Below are positions 9,459 through 17,467 of a stretch of 48,840 nt of DNA, in pieces; position 1 is the first letter of the stretch, and the number at the start of each line of letters is the position of its first letter. Source of the DNA: Bacillus marasmi (lineage in GTDB: Bacteria > Bacillota > Bacilli > Bacillales > Cytobacillaceae). Made by a program: the position numbers and the translations under genes. The notes under the pieces are model-generated. The model had not been told where the DNA came from. It did no database searches and was given only the letters and a program-made list of their open reading frames with translations. Where the stretch lies: assembly GCF_902168435.1 (NCBI RefSeq), contig NZ_LR656185.1:1-48840 (forward strand). The letters run 5' to 3'.

Positions 9459-10912
9459 TTAATAAGCACCCTTAAGTCATTAATACCTTCTAATATCTCT
9501 TTTTCTAAAAATTCTATCCTATCGAGTATTTTTTGGGGACTCTCATACTCCACTTCCTCATACTCAATTTCTTTATACTTGTTAATTGACAAGTCATAGT
9601 CATTTTCACGTAACTCATCAACTGTTACAAAGAAGGATTGTTCTGTACGTTTTCTTTCTTTTTCAACTTTTAAATCTTTAAATCGAGTAATGATATCAGG
9701 AATATCATTTTGTTCTACTGGAATTCGTTTATCATCAAGAGAGTATCCATCTGCTTTCATGTTGTAGAACCACACAAGATCTGTACCACCTGCACCTGTT
9801 TTTGTAAAAATCATGATTGCAGTAGAAACACCTGCGTAGGGTTTAAATACGCCACTGGGCATAGAAATAATAGCTTCAAGTTTATGGGTCTCAATTATCT
9901 CTTTTCTGATTTGTTTATGTGCTTTTGAACTTCCAAATAGAACACCATCTGGAACAATAACAGCCGCTCGTCCACCAGCTTTAAGAATACGGATGAATAG
10001 AGCTAAGAAAAGCAATTCTGTTTTCTTTGTTTTGGTTATTTTTAATAACTCGTTTGAAACTCCTTCTTCATCTAATGAACCTTTAAACGGAGGATTGGCA
10101 AGTACTAACGTGTATTGATCTTTATCTTTATTTACTTCTGCAAGAGAATCACGGTAATCGATATTCGGATTGTCAATACCGTGAAGCATCATGTTCATTG
10201 CTCCAATACGTAACATCGTTCTGTCCATATCATTTCCGTAAAACATTGTGTTGTTATAATGCTCTTTTAAACTTTGAACTAAGAACAAATCACTATGGTT
10301 TTTACGTAAATACTCTGATGCAGACACAAGGAAACCAGCTGAACCCATAGCTGGATCAATGATGACATCTTCAGGAGTTGGTTTCATGAGTTCCACCATC
10401 ATATCAATAATATGGCGTGGCGTTCGGAACTGGCCATTTGTCCCTGAAGTAGCTACTTTTGATAGCAAGTACTCATATAAATCTCCTTTTGTATCACGGT
10501 CTTTCATTGGGATGTTATCAATCCCATCAATAATCTTTGAAAGCATATTGGCAGTCGGTATCATAAACATCGCATCACCCATATATTTGGAGTATGCTGA
10601 ATCCTCTTTACCATGTATGTTCTTAATAAAAGGAAATACTTCTTTGGATACAACTTCATACATTTCCTCAGCTGAACCAAGTTGTTTAAACTTACTCCAA
10701 CGTAAATGCTGCTTATCTTTAGGAAACAAGCCCTGATGTTCCATTCCAAGAAATTCAGCTTCCTGCTCTTTCGTTGTTTCTGTTTCATCTAATCCTTTTA
10801 TAAATAATAGATATGTAAATTGTTCTATCACTGTTAATGGGTTCGTAATTCCACCAGTCCAAAACGTTTCCCATATTTTATCAACTTTATTTCTAATTTC
10901 ACCAGTAATCAA
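9455..10912 (-). CDS. hsdM: Type I adenine methyltransferase subunit HsdM
   Basis: The 485-residue protein has an N-terminal HsdM_N helical domain, then the N6-adenine methylase domain with SAM-binding motif DPAMGSAGF (186-194) and catalytic motif LANPPF (271-276). It methylates adenine in the HsdS target on both strands. It is the first gene of a five-gene minus-strand operon (hsdM, hsdS, hsdR, ATPase, HNH). Translation starts at TTG 10912, with AAGGAGG 9 nt upstream. The order M-S-R with coupled M and S is typical of Bacillus type I systems. Confidence 0.95.
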   Translation of the reverse strand: MITGEIRNKVDKIWETFWTGGITNPLTVIEQFTYLLFIKGLDETETTKEQEAEFLGMEHQGLFPKDKQHLRWSKFKQLGSAEEMYEVVSKEVFPFIKNIHGKEDSAYSKYMGDAMFMIPTANMLSKIIDGIDNIPMKDRDTKGDLYEYLLSKVATSGTNGQFRTPRHIIDMMVELMKPTPEDVIIDPAMGSAGFLVSASEYLRKNHSDLFLVQSLKEHYNNTMFYGNDMDRTMLRIGAMNMMLHGIDNPNIDYRDSLAEVNKDKDQYTLVLANPPFKGSLDEEGVSNELLKITKTKKTELLFLALFIRILKAGGRAAVIVPDGVLFGSSKAHKQIRKEIIETHKLEAIISMPSGVFKPYAGVSTAIMIFTKTGAGGTDLVWFYNMKADGYSLDDKRIPVEQNDIPDIITRFKDLKVEKERKRTEQSFFVTVDELRENDYDLSINKYKEIEYEEVEYESPQKILDRIEFLEKEILEGINDLRVLIK

Positions 10913-11302
10913 TTAATATTCCTCCTTAAAAACAATAACTCCAAATTCAATTATACAGATATTAACAACCTTAATGAAATGATATTATTAACAACCTATT
11001 TCCATTATCCTATTAATCAAAACCACACTTACCATTTCTTTTTGATAACCCTTTTTGCATTATCTTTGTTCTGGACAGATAATTTCTAAATCTACATAGC
11101 TACCCTAGAACATTTATTAATAGGAATTTACTAATACCCTCTTTCAAGAGACCACAATATCAGTTAATAGCCTATTTTTATGTACCTCCAATTCAGCAAA
11201 CTGGAATACCACTACAAGCAATTAATCTAATAATTGCAAATAAGGAGACGCATTTGCATCTCCTTTTGTTAAGTATTAAAAACCAATAACCTTGATCACA
11301 GA
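10913..11302. other. Intergenic region upstream of the RM operon
   Basis: A 390-base AT-rich stretch carrying the hsdM ribosome binding site and presumably its promoter. I could not single out one convincing -35/-10 pair. The only clear structure is the hairpin at 11242-11265, listed separately. Confidence 0.4.
11242..11270. terminator. Hairpin terminator between integrase and RM operon
   Basis: AAGGAGACGC and GCATCTCCTT pair (one mismatch) around an ATTT loop, followed by TTGTT on the plus strand and TATTTG on the minus strand. It lies about 35 nt past the stop of the minus-strand integrase gene, so it probably ends that transcript. The U tracts are weak on both sides. Confidence 0.5.
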
Positions 11303-12457
11303 CTAATCGTTATTTTTCTCATCATTTCCAAAGGCATGAATTAAGATTTTTGGGTCCAGAAATTGAGGTCCTAAAAAGTTAATGGCCGCTTCAATATTCT
11401 TATAACCCAACTGATACATTACTAGATCAGGTGAAACACCTGATTTAATAAGCAAGGCAGCATATGTTTTCCTTAAATCATGAAATGAAATTCTGCGAAT
11501 ATTTGCTTTATCAACTAGCCGATTAAATCTAGCACAAACGGTTGATGGCTTTTGGATTCCTCCATCTTTATTTGGAAAAACAAGGTCAAGCTCGTTATGA
11601 TACCCATCACCAAGGTCCTCCTTCCTCAACTTTTGTTCATTTTTGTGTTCTTGCAACATAGGTAATAAAGACTCCGGCATATTTACCCTTCGATATCCAC
11701 TATTCATTTTGATGATGTTGTGGTTGCCATCCCCACCGAAAAGAACAATATTTTTAACATTTATCGTCTTTTGGTCAAAATCAATATCTCTCCAAGTAAG
11801 TGCCAATAATTCTGCTAGTCGTAGTCCAGTAGATAGTGTAAATTCGTACATCTTTCCTTCACCTCCTTCTTTTGCTTTTTCTAGCAACCTTATTATCTCT
11901 GAATCACTTAAAATGATTGGATTACGATTCGGAACTTTTATCTTCTTAATAGAACTCATAGGGTTTTTATTAAGAAACCCTTTTTTAACAGCTGAACGAA
12001 ATAGGGTGGCTAAAAAATTCTTGATACCATTGATTAAGCCTTCTGAGTAGCCTTCACTCATTTTCTCAGTAAATAGTCCAATGACATCCTTTTCAGTAAT
12101 TTCATAGAGGTACATATCTCCAAAGTAAGGCGCAATATGCTTATCTAATAATGCTTGTCTTACTTTGAAAGTCTGTTCTGTAACCAATTGAGACTGTTCA
12201 CCGTAAAACCACTCTTTGGCAAATTGATTGAAAGGGATTTGAGTATTTTCTTCCTCAACCTTTTGATCCAATGTCATTTGATTTCGCACATCTTCTTTAA
12301 CACTTCCTAGTTCTTCAAGAAATACATCAGCTTCTTCACTAGAGTTAAACATCATTTGCTTAATATGGAGCCTACCAGTTCGAGGGTCTTTTCTCTCATC
12401 AAAAATCACTGCATATCTTTCTTGCTTTCCAGTTTCGATTATTACTTTTTTAGCCAT
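11303..12457 (-). CDS. Phage-type tyrosine integrase, catalytic tyrosine apparently lost
   Basis: A site-specific integrase of 384 residues from ATG 12457, chosen because GGAGG lies 8 nt upstream; the frame is open 14 codons further. It has an N-terminal arm-binding domain, a SAM-like core-binding domain, and a catalytic domain with Arg I in TGLRLAELLALTWRD and HxLR in SFHDLRKTYA. The last conserved box reads MYQLGYKNIEAAINFLGPQ. Aligned with the family pattern LGH-x9-Y, the nucleophilic tyrosine position holds leucine, and no other tyrosine follows. The protein would therefore not be expected to cleave DNA. It lies beside the type I operon and may be what remains of the element that delivered it. 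Confidence 0.85.
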   Translation of the reverse strand: MAKKVIIETGKQERYAVIFDERKDPRTGRLHIKQMMFNSSEEADVFLEELGSVKEDVRNQMTLDQKVEEENTQIPFNQFAKEWFYGEQSQLVTEQTFKVRQALLDKHIAPYFGDMYLYEITEKDVIGLFTEKMSEGYSEGLINGIKNFLATLFRSAVKKGFLNKNPMSSIKKIKVPNRNPIILSDSEIIRLLEKAKEGGEGKMYEFTLSTGLRLAELLALTWRDIDFDQKTINVKNIVLFGGDGNHNIIKMNSGYRRVNMPESLLPMLQEHKNEQKLRKEDLGDGYHNELDLVFPNKDGGIQKPSTVCARFNRLVDKANIRRISFHDLRKTYAALLIKSGVSPDLVMYQLGYKNIEAAINFLGPQFLDPKILIHAFGNDEKNND

Positions 12458-12651
12458 TACCATAACCTCCGAATTCAAGTAGGTAAGATACCCAGTCATT
12501 ACCCATACTTGTTTGTTTTTTTGTATTACTTACCTTTTAGTTCTATTACCGTTTAACTTGTAAACTTGTGATTGCTTCTAACTCCTTAAAAATTTATTTA
12601 TTTTACGTGAATCACTCCTTTCATATCCTATACAAGCACAATTTGGCAAAT

Positions 12652-12693
12652 AAAAAAGGGCAGACGGATAGTGAAATCACTAATCCATCGCCC
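12652..12693 (-). terminator. Rho-independent terminator after the recombinase trio
   Basis: On the minus strand a long imperfect stem (GGGCGATGGATTAGTG against CACTATCCGTCTGCCC around a short loop) is followed by TTTTTTATTT. It lies about 140 nt past the stop of the last recombinase gene. The rest of the 12458-12834 gap holds the integrase start region and AT-rich sequence without recognisable genes. Confidence 0.75.
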
Positions 12694-12834
12694 TAGTCCT
12701 TCTAGCCACAATGCATTTACATAAGGTAACATATTGAATTATTTAAATTATATAAAAAGTTTAATTACCATTTCAATTACAAGCGATAATATTTTTATAT
12801 ACATTAAAGCCCTTAACCCTCTCCGATGATTTTA

Positions 12835-13752
12835 CTAATCCAGATACCCATTTAATTCAACATGAATAGGTAAGTAACCGAGCGTAGTTTTCAATTTCTT
12901 ATGCCGAAGTTGTTTTTGAATTGACTTATAATCGTTTCCCTCTTTATACAATAGATAGGCCATTGTTGCTCTTAAATCGTGGTTAGTTACTTTCCGTGTT
13001 ATTTTTGCCTTCATTCTAAGATTATTCAACAACTTATTAAGATCCGTCGGAGTGAAAGGCTTGTTTTTCCAAAAAAACAACTCCTTATCTTTCCCCTTTG
13101 TCCAAGCTATAAAAAAAGGATGATTCATATACTCCCTAAGCTTCTTTTGTAGGGCATCTGTCATTCGAACCGTACCAATTTTGGTTTTCCGCCCATTATC
13201 AATGACAATGACATTATGTTCAAAATCTATTTGAGAAACAGTAAGCCTACATAATTCCGTTGCTCTTAATCCACAAGTGGTTTGAAGCAAAAGAATTAAG
13301 TAGTATTGTTGAAAAAAAGGATCCAGTTCATAGGCTGCCTTTAGAAGGTTTAAACACTCTTCTTCGCTTAACGCACGGTTTCGAAACGATTCGTAATAAA
13401 ATGGATTCTTATAATGTCTCAGTGGATTAAATTCTATCAAATCATAATCCACTAATAGATCCATAAAGCTTTTTAAGGCTATAAAACTACATTTTGCTAT
13501 TGATCTGGTTTTATTGTCGCGAAGATACTCAATATATCCATCCATAAAATCGAGGTCTATCGGGGCATACTTATCATGGATCTTGCTGTAATAAAACTTG
13601 TCAAAGTCAAGCTCTCCCTCCCATCCCACTAATCCTAAATAGTCCTCAAAAAATTTTAAACGGCTAATATACGATTGAACAGTATTGGGTTTTAATCTAT
13701 TTAATTCCTTCCACTTTTGAAAGTAAAAAGACGAAAAGAGAATCCCATCCAT
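12835..13752 (-). CDS. Tyrosine recombinase, third gene of a recombinase trio
   Basis: A 305-residue tyrosine recombinase with an N-terminal SAM-like core-binding domain and a catalytic domain: Arg I in TTCGLRATELCRLT, HxLR in TNHDLRATMAYLL, and the tyrosine in LRHKKLKTTLGYLP. All catalytic residues are visible. Its ATG overlaps the stop of the upstream recombinase gene by one base (TAATG). Three adjacent, different tyrosine recombinases in one operon is the layout of RIT (recombinase-in-trio) elements and partly of Tn554. Which of these it belongs to cannot be told without comparison. Confidence 0.85.
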   Translation of the reverse strand: MDGILFSSFYFQKWKELNRLKPNTVQSYISRLKFFEDYLGLVGWEGELDFDKFYYSKIHDKYAPIDLDFMDGYIEYLRDNKTRSIAKCSFIALKSFMDLLVDYDLIEFNPLRHYKNPFYYESFRNRALSEEECLNLLKAAYELDPFFQQYYLILLLQTTCGLRATELCRLTVSQIDFEHNVIVIDNGRKTKIGTVRMTDALQKKLREYMNHPFFIAWTKGKDKELFFWKNKPFTPTDLNKLLNNLRMKAKITRKVTNHDLRATMAYLLYKEGNDYKSIQKQLRHKKLKTTLGYLPIHVELNGYLD

Positions 13753-14933
13753 TAAACATCAACTCCCAAGTGTTTTAATTGCTCGATTTCTAGCTGTGCA
13801 AATGGGTGTTTATCCATCGCATTTTGGTACTGTTCATCAAATAAATTTAAATAAACCTCTGTGGATTCAATAGATTTGTGTCCCAAAAGTTCCTTGACAA
13901 TATAAATATCCATCCCGCTCTCAAGTGCATAAATCGCAAACGAGTGCCGGAAAGAATGGGTCGAATAGTTCACTTGAACCTCTGCTCCACGATCACTGTC
14001 CCACACTTTATCCTGAATCACGTTATCCTCAATAGCTCTATCAATCAATCCCCTGACCATTTTTTGAATAGCCCGATTAGACAGGGTGTTTCGTCCATTG
14101 TCATCTGAAAAAACGTAAAGACGCTTGTAGTCCGTCTCACTTAAAACGCTCTTTAAGTGAGAGTAAGTGAAAATAATATAGTATTTAATTGCCTTAATGG
14201 CCCCTTTTGTCATGAACCTTTTCACTTTTCCTCGTTCTTTCCGTCCTTTCGCTTTTACTTTTATCCAACCTTTTTCAAGATTCACATCACCAATTTGAAA
14301 ATGCAACTCGTCCACTCGAATCCCTGTTCCCACGAGTGTCCAAAGTATCGTATAGTTTCGAAGGGAGCATCGTGTTAAGCGGGACAAATTTAGTAAATAA
14401 TCAATTTGTTCTGCAGTAAAGGCTCGTGGAGGCTGTGGATCTGGGTCATCCAGGTGTAGTGCCCTTTTATTTAATTGATTGATTTTTTTTTCGCTTAGCA
14501 GATCTCTTGCTACTGAATCAATAAAGGTCCTTAAAAATGCTGCCTTTTTTCTTCGAGTCGACTCTGCTAAATTTGGCTGTTGGATATATTCCTCTAACTT
14601 TTCAGGGGTTAATACCTCTTTTAACAAAACATCCGTTGATATATCAGTATCAATATTTACTTTAAAATACTTACAAAAACTTCTCATTTCACTTTTATAG
14701 GATGACTGTGTAGAAGGGGAAACATTTTGGTAGGTTGAAAATTCATCATCTAAAAAGTGATGTGCTGCCTCCAACAACGTTATCTCCTTATTGATAGGGT
14801 TCTTTTGTTCCGTTAAAAGAAGTCCTATGGATCCAAGTTCTTTTTCCACTTGAACCTGCCCATATTTTTCTAAAAGTGCTTGTACTTCACCTTTGATGTT
14901 AAATTGAGAATGGTCCTCACTTTCAAGTGCCAC
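13752..14933 (-). CDS. Tyrosine recombinase, second gene of a recombinase trio
   Basis: A 393-residue recombinase with an N-terminal extension, a core-binding domain (about 60-150) and a catalytic domain: Arg I in GTGIRVDELHFQIGD, HxxR in STHSFRHSFAIYAL, and the tyrosine in LLGHKSIESTEVYLN. All are intact. It starts with GTG 14933, one base after the stop of the 560-residue recombinase gene, and its stop overlaps the next start. This tight coupling implies fixed stoichiometry of the three proteins. It probably acts with its two partners on the ends of the same mobile element. Confidence 0.86.
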   Translation of the reverse strand: MALESEDHSQFNIKGEVQALLEKYGQVQVEKELGSIGLLLTEQKNPINKEITLLEAAHHFLDDEFSTYQNVSPSTQSSYKSEMRSFCKYFKVNIDTDISTDVLLKEVLTPEKLEEYIQQPNLAESTRRKKAAFLRTFIDSVARDLLSEKKINQLNKRALHLDDPDPQPPRAFTAEQIDYLLNLSRLTRCSLRNYTILWTLVGTGIRVDELHFQIGDVNLEKGWIKVKAKGRKERGKVKRFMTKGAIKAIKYYIIFTYSHLKSVLSETDYKRLYVFSDDNGRNTLSNRAIQKMVRGLIDRAIEDNVIQDKVWDSDRGAEVQVNYSTHSFRHSFAIYALESGMDIYIVKELLGHKSIESTEVYLNLFDEQYQNAMDKHPFAQLEIEQLKHLGVDV

Positions 14934-14934
14934 T

Positions 14935-16617
14935 TTAATTCACCTCCCACGGAAACGAAATCTGTTTTGCTTTATCTTCAACTTCCCCGTCCGATCGATG
15001 GATATAGAGGGAAGTTGTGGCTAGATCGTCGTGTCGAGCCAAACGTTTAAGTGTTTTAGGTGTTACGTCCTTCTCAGTTAAACGCGTGATATAAACGTGG
15101 CGTAACTGATGGGGGCCACTCGCCTCTTTCCATTCTGCTATCAAGGTGAATATTCGATACTTTAAAGACAATAAGGCTCTTAGTTGTTTATCCTTCATAC
15201 CAAACACTAACCCGTCCACTTGTTTTTCCATCTCCTGTAAGTGATTCATAAGGGGTGAAGGTATTGGTAATGAGTGTACCTTTCCTCCCTTGGCTGTAAA
15301 CTTTACATCCTTAATGCTCCAATTGATGTTTTCCCATCGTAATTTTGCTAGTTCACATGAGCGAAATCCAAGATAGAGCATAAAGCCGAATGCTAGTTTA
15401 TCTAGTTGTGGCGTATCAGAATATTGTTCTACGGCGGTAAAGAACGCTTCTATTTCCTTATCCGTTGGCATGTAACGAGATTGATAATCATCACCTTCAA
15501 TATTCCGTATGCCTCTAGTGATATCGTTTTTAATAAACCCCATATGATAGAGGGTTCTAAAAAATGTTTTGATATTTTTAAAATGTTTCATAGAACCATT
15601 TTCTGCAAACCGGCCACTTTGTACTCCTTTGATGAGAAAGGTTTTATATGTCTTTAGGTGTTCTTGTGTAAACAATGTAATGGGTACTTTATCAATTGGA
15701 TAGGAACTAAAGACATTTAAAACATTGCAGGACCAACGTAAGTACCGATGCAGTTCATATCGAAACTTATTTAAGCGGTCTGGTTTCGTTCCTTGCCTCA
15801 TTTTATAAGTCAGAAAGGATTGCACGCCCGGTGGTAATGCCACCTCTTTCCGTTCTTTGGGTGTATACGTTAAAGACGATTCTGTAAAGGGATTCATCTG
15901 TTTATAAAACAAAGCAAAGTTTTGATAATAAAACTGGCTCGTGATTACCTCGTCATATAGTTCCTGATTTAGAAAGTCTTCTCGCACAAGATCGAATGGT
16001 TTTTTTCGTGTTGCCTTACTGACTAATGACTCAAATTCGGTAAATCGTAAAATGAGCAAAAACACTGATTTATAATTGAGCAGTTTCGACCGCTTTACTA
16101 AAAACTGTCGAATCGGTTTGGCCTCTAGCTTACTGATCATATTGTCAATGAACCACTGCTTTAATCCTTCCTCTCCTAAAGGAATCATGTTCTTTTGATG
16201 AGAGGTATTAAATAAGCTTTCCATAATGGAGATCAACTCTTCCTTTGAAAATTTATCTCCATTATGAGCAAGCATATTAGATTTTATACCGAGTTCCTGC
16301 GAACTTTTAGTCAGATAACTCCCGGACCATGCACTTTTGTTCTCTATTCCAGTTCCAAAAATATACTTGTTCAACAGCTCTTCAACACTGCTTATTCCAT
16401 CAAATTCAGAAATTGTCTCTATTTCTTCTTGGATTGATTGCATCTCTTCCTTATCGCAGCCATTCCATTCAAGAATTTCATATTGAGAAGAGGCATTCAC
16501 TTTTTCAGAACAAATTAAATCTTTTTGCGAAAACAGTTCATCTTTGCTGTTCATTTGATTAGATTCATCGAAATGAGAATCGAATAAGGATAACTGAATA
16601 GAATCTTGGTTTTGCAT
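14935..16617 (-). CDS. Large tyrosine recombinase, first gene of a recombinase trio
   Basis: A 560-residue recombinase whose first 200 or so residues are an extra acidic/helical region without known motifs. Core-binding and catalytic domains follow: Arg I in LYLGFRSCELAKLRWE, HxLR in GPHQLRHVYITRL, and the tyrosine in ARHDDLATTSLYIHR. It is first in the trio operon. A 66-nt near-palindrome lies 65 nt upstream of its start (16682-16747). The TnpB protein of Tn554 is similarly enlarged, but the gene order here (large, medium, small) differs from the Tn554 order I know. Confidence 0.85.
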   Translation of the reverse strand: MQNQDSIQLSLFDSHFDESNQMNSKDELFSQKDLICSEKVNASSQYEILEWNGCDKEEMQSIQEEIETISEFDGISSVEELLNKYIFGTGIENKSAWSGSYLTKSSQELGIKSNMLAHNGDKFSKEELISIMESLFNTSHQKNMIPLGEEGLKQWFIDNMISKLEAKPIRQFLVKRSKLLNYKSVFLLILRFTEFESLVSKATRKKPFDLVREDFLNQELYDEVITSQFYYQNFALFYKQMNPFTESSLTYTPKERKEVALPPGVQSFLTYKMRQGTKPDRLNKFRYELHRYLRWSCNVLNVFSSYPIDKVPITLFTQEHLKTYKTFLIKGVQSGRFAENGSMKHFKNIKTFFRTLYHMGFIKNDITRGIRNIEGDDYQSRYMPTDKEIEAFFTAVEQYSDTPQLDKLAFGFMLYLGFRSCELAKLRWENINWSIKDVKFTAKGGKVHSLPIPSPLMNHLQEMEKQVDGLVFGMKDKQLRALLSLKYRIFTLIAEWKEASGPHQLRHVYITRLTEKDVTPKTLKRLARHDDLATTSLYIHRSDGEVEDKAKQISFPWEVN

Positions 16618-16673
16618 AAAGAAATTCCCTTTCTTGATTTTTTTTCAAAAATCACTTTTTCTACTTGTATAGA

Positions 16674-16747
16674 ACAAAAAAAGCACTGCCCTTATATCTA
16701 TAGAAGACACACGTATTGTGTACTTCTATAGATATAGAGACAGTGCT
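16674..16747 (-). terminator. Long palindrome with T tract upstream of the recombinase trio
   Basis: AGCACTG...CAGTGCT closes a 66-nt near-palindrome whose inner arms share the 14-bp TATATCTATAGAAG. On the minus strand the stem is followed by TTTTTTTGTTC, so it has the form of a rho-independent terminator. No minus-strand gene lies upstream of it, so it would act as a leader terminator, protecting the trio from outside transcription or attenuating it. It could instead be a recombinase-binding site. The remaining 16748-16960 sequence is AT-rich with no gene. Confidence 0.6.
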
Positions 16748-16964
16748 TCTGCTCTAGATCTATTAAAATGAAAAAATAGATTTATTCGATTTTTAAATGA
16801 ATTAATTTTTTAAACATAAATAACTTATTGCTATTAACTAAACATTACTATAACCCACATTTTCCTGTCAAACACGAAGGATTAATAAGATAGAATTGTT
16901 GTTAAAAAATGTGGTCATCTAAATTTCTTATCTTTTCTAGTTTTTTTCGATCGCGAATTTCTGC

Positions 16965-16994
16965 TTGACAATTCAACATATTACAATATATATT
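16965..16994 (+). promoter_or_regulatory. Sigma-A-type promoter for the leader RNA and xis-int
   Basis: TTGACA (16965-16970) and TATATT (16989-16994) are separated by 18 bp. Transcription would begin near 17001 and run through the structured leader into the excisionase-like gene. Confidence 0.55.
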
Positions 16995-17040
16995 TTGTAA
17001 CATAATCAAAATTCAATAAAAAATACAGTCATAGTTGGGT

Positions 17041-17171
17041 AAACCCCACAGATTTGGACAGGAAGGACCTGCCAATCCAAGACTAAAAGATTATTTGTAT
17101 AAAACTTATAATCTTTATTCTATGGATGCAGTCTGTCTTTCTTTCCATATCTGTGGGGTTTTTCTTTTTTG
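17041..17171 (+). ncRNA. Multi-helix structured leader RNA with closing terminator helix
   Basis: A perfect 13-bp helix pairs 17041-17053 (AAACCCCACAGAT) with 17149-17161 and runs directly into a U-rich tail. Enclosed are a hairpin at 17054-17080 (TTGGA/TCCAA outside, CAGG/CCTG inside, AAGGA loop), a 9-bp hairpin at 17086-17116 (AAAGATTAT/ATAATCTTT) and a possible fourth helix (TATGGA/TCCATA, 17121-17149). A multi-branched RNA closed by a terminator stem, between a promoter and the xis gene, could be an attenuator, a ligand-sensing leader or a short independent RNA. I do not recognise it as a known riboswitch class. Confidence 0.55.
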
Positions 17172-17192
17172 ATTTAACTGGAGGTAACAATT

Positions 17193-17426
17193 ATGAAAAA
17201 TTCAAAAAAACACACTACTTGGGAGTCACTCCCTTGCGTTTTGACAGCACAACACATTTCTGAGTTTTTAGGGATTTCCCGAAGAAGAGTTTATGAGTTA
17301 TTTCAAGTTCAAGTGAGTCATGGAGGAATTCCTTCATTTCAGATTGGGACCTCCAAAAGAGTTGATAAAAATGATTTTGAACTATGGATTAAAGAGTTAA
17401 AAGCAAAGGACAACAATTTAAACTAA
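17193..17426 (+). CDS. Small helix-turn-helix excisionase-like protein
   Basis: A 77-residue basic protein with a MerR/excisionase-type HTH: LTAQHISEFLGISRRRVYEL, followed by a short wing with PSFQIGTSKRVDKNDFELWI. Proteins of this size and pattern just upstream of an integrase direct excision or repress the promoter. Translation starts at ATG 17193, with GGAGG 8 nt upstream. It follows the structured leader by about 30 nt and precedes the integrase by 41 nt, so all three are probably one transcriptional unit. Confidence 0.8.
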   Translation: MKNSKKHTTWESLPCVLTAQHISEFLGISRRRVYELFQVQVSHGGIPSFQIGTSKRVDKNDFELWIKELKAKDNNLN

Positions 17427-17467
17427 TTATTCCTAAAAATTTTAATCCATTCAGGAGGTTATTTAAC

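Noticed and set aside
17041-17161. T-box or other known riboswitch, or a tRNA-like gene
   Set aside because: No T-box core, no acceptor/T-loop features and no riboswitch consensus that I know could be matched. Left as an unassigned structured RNA.
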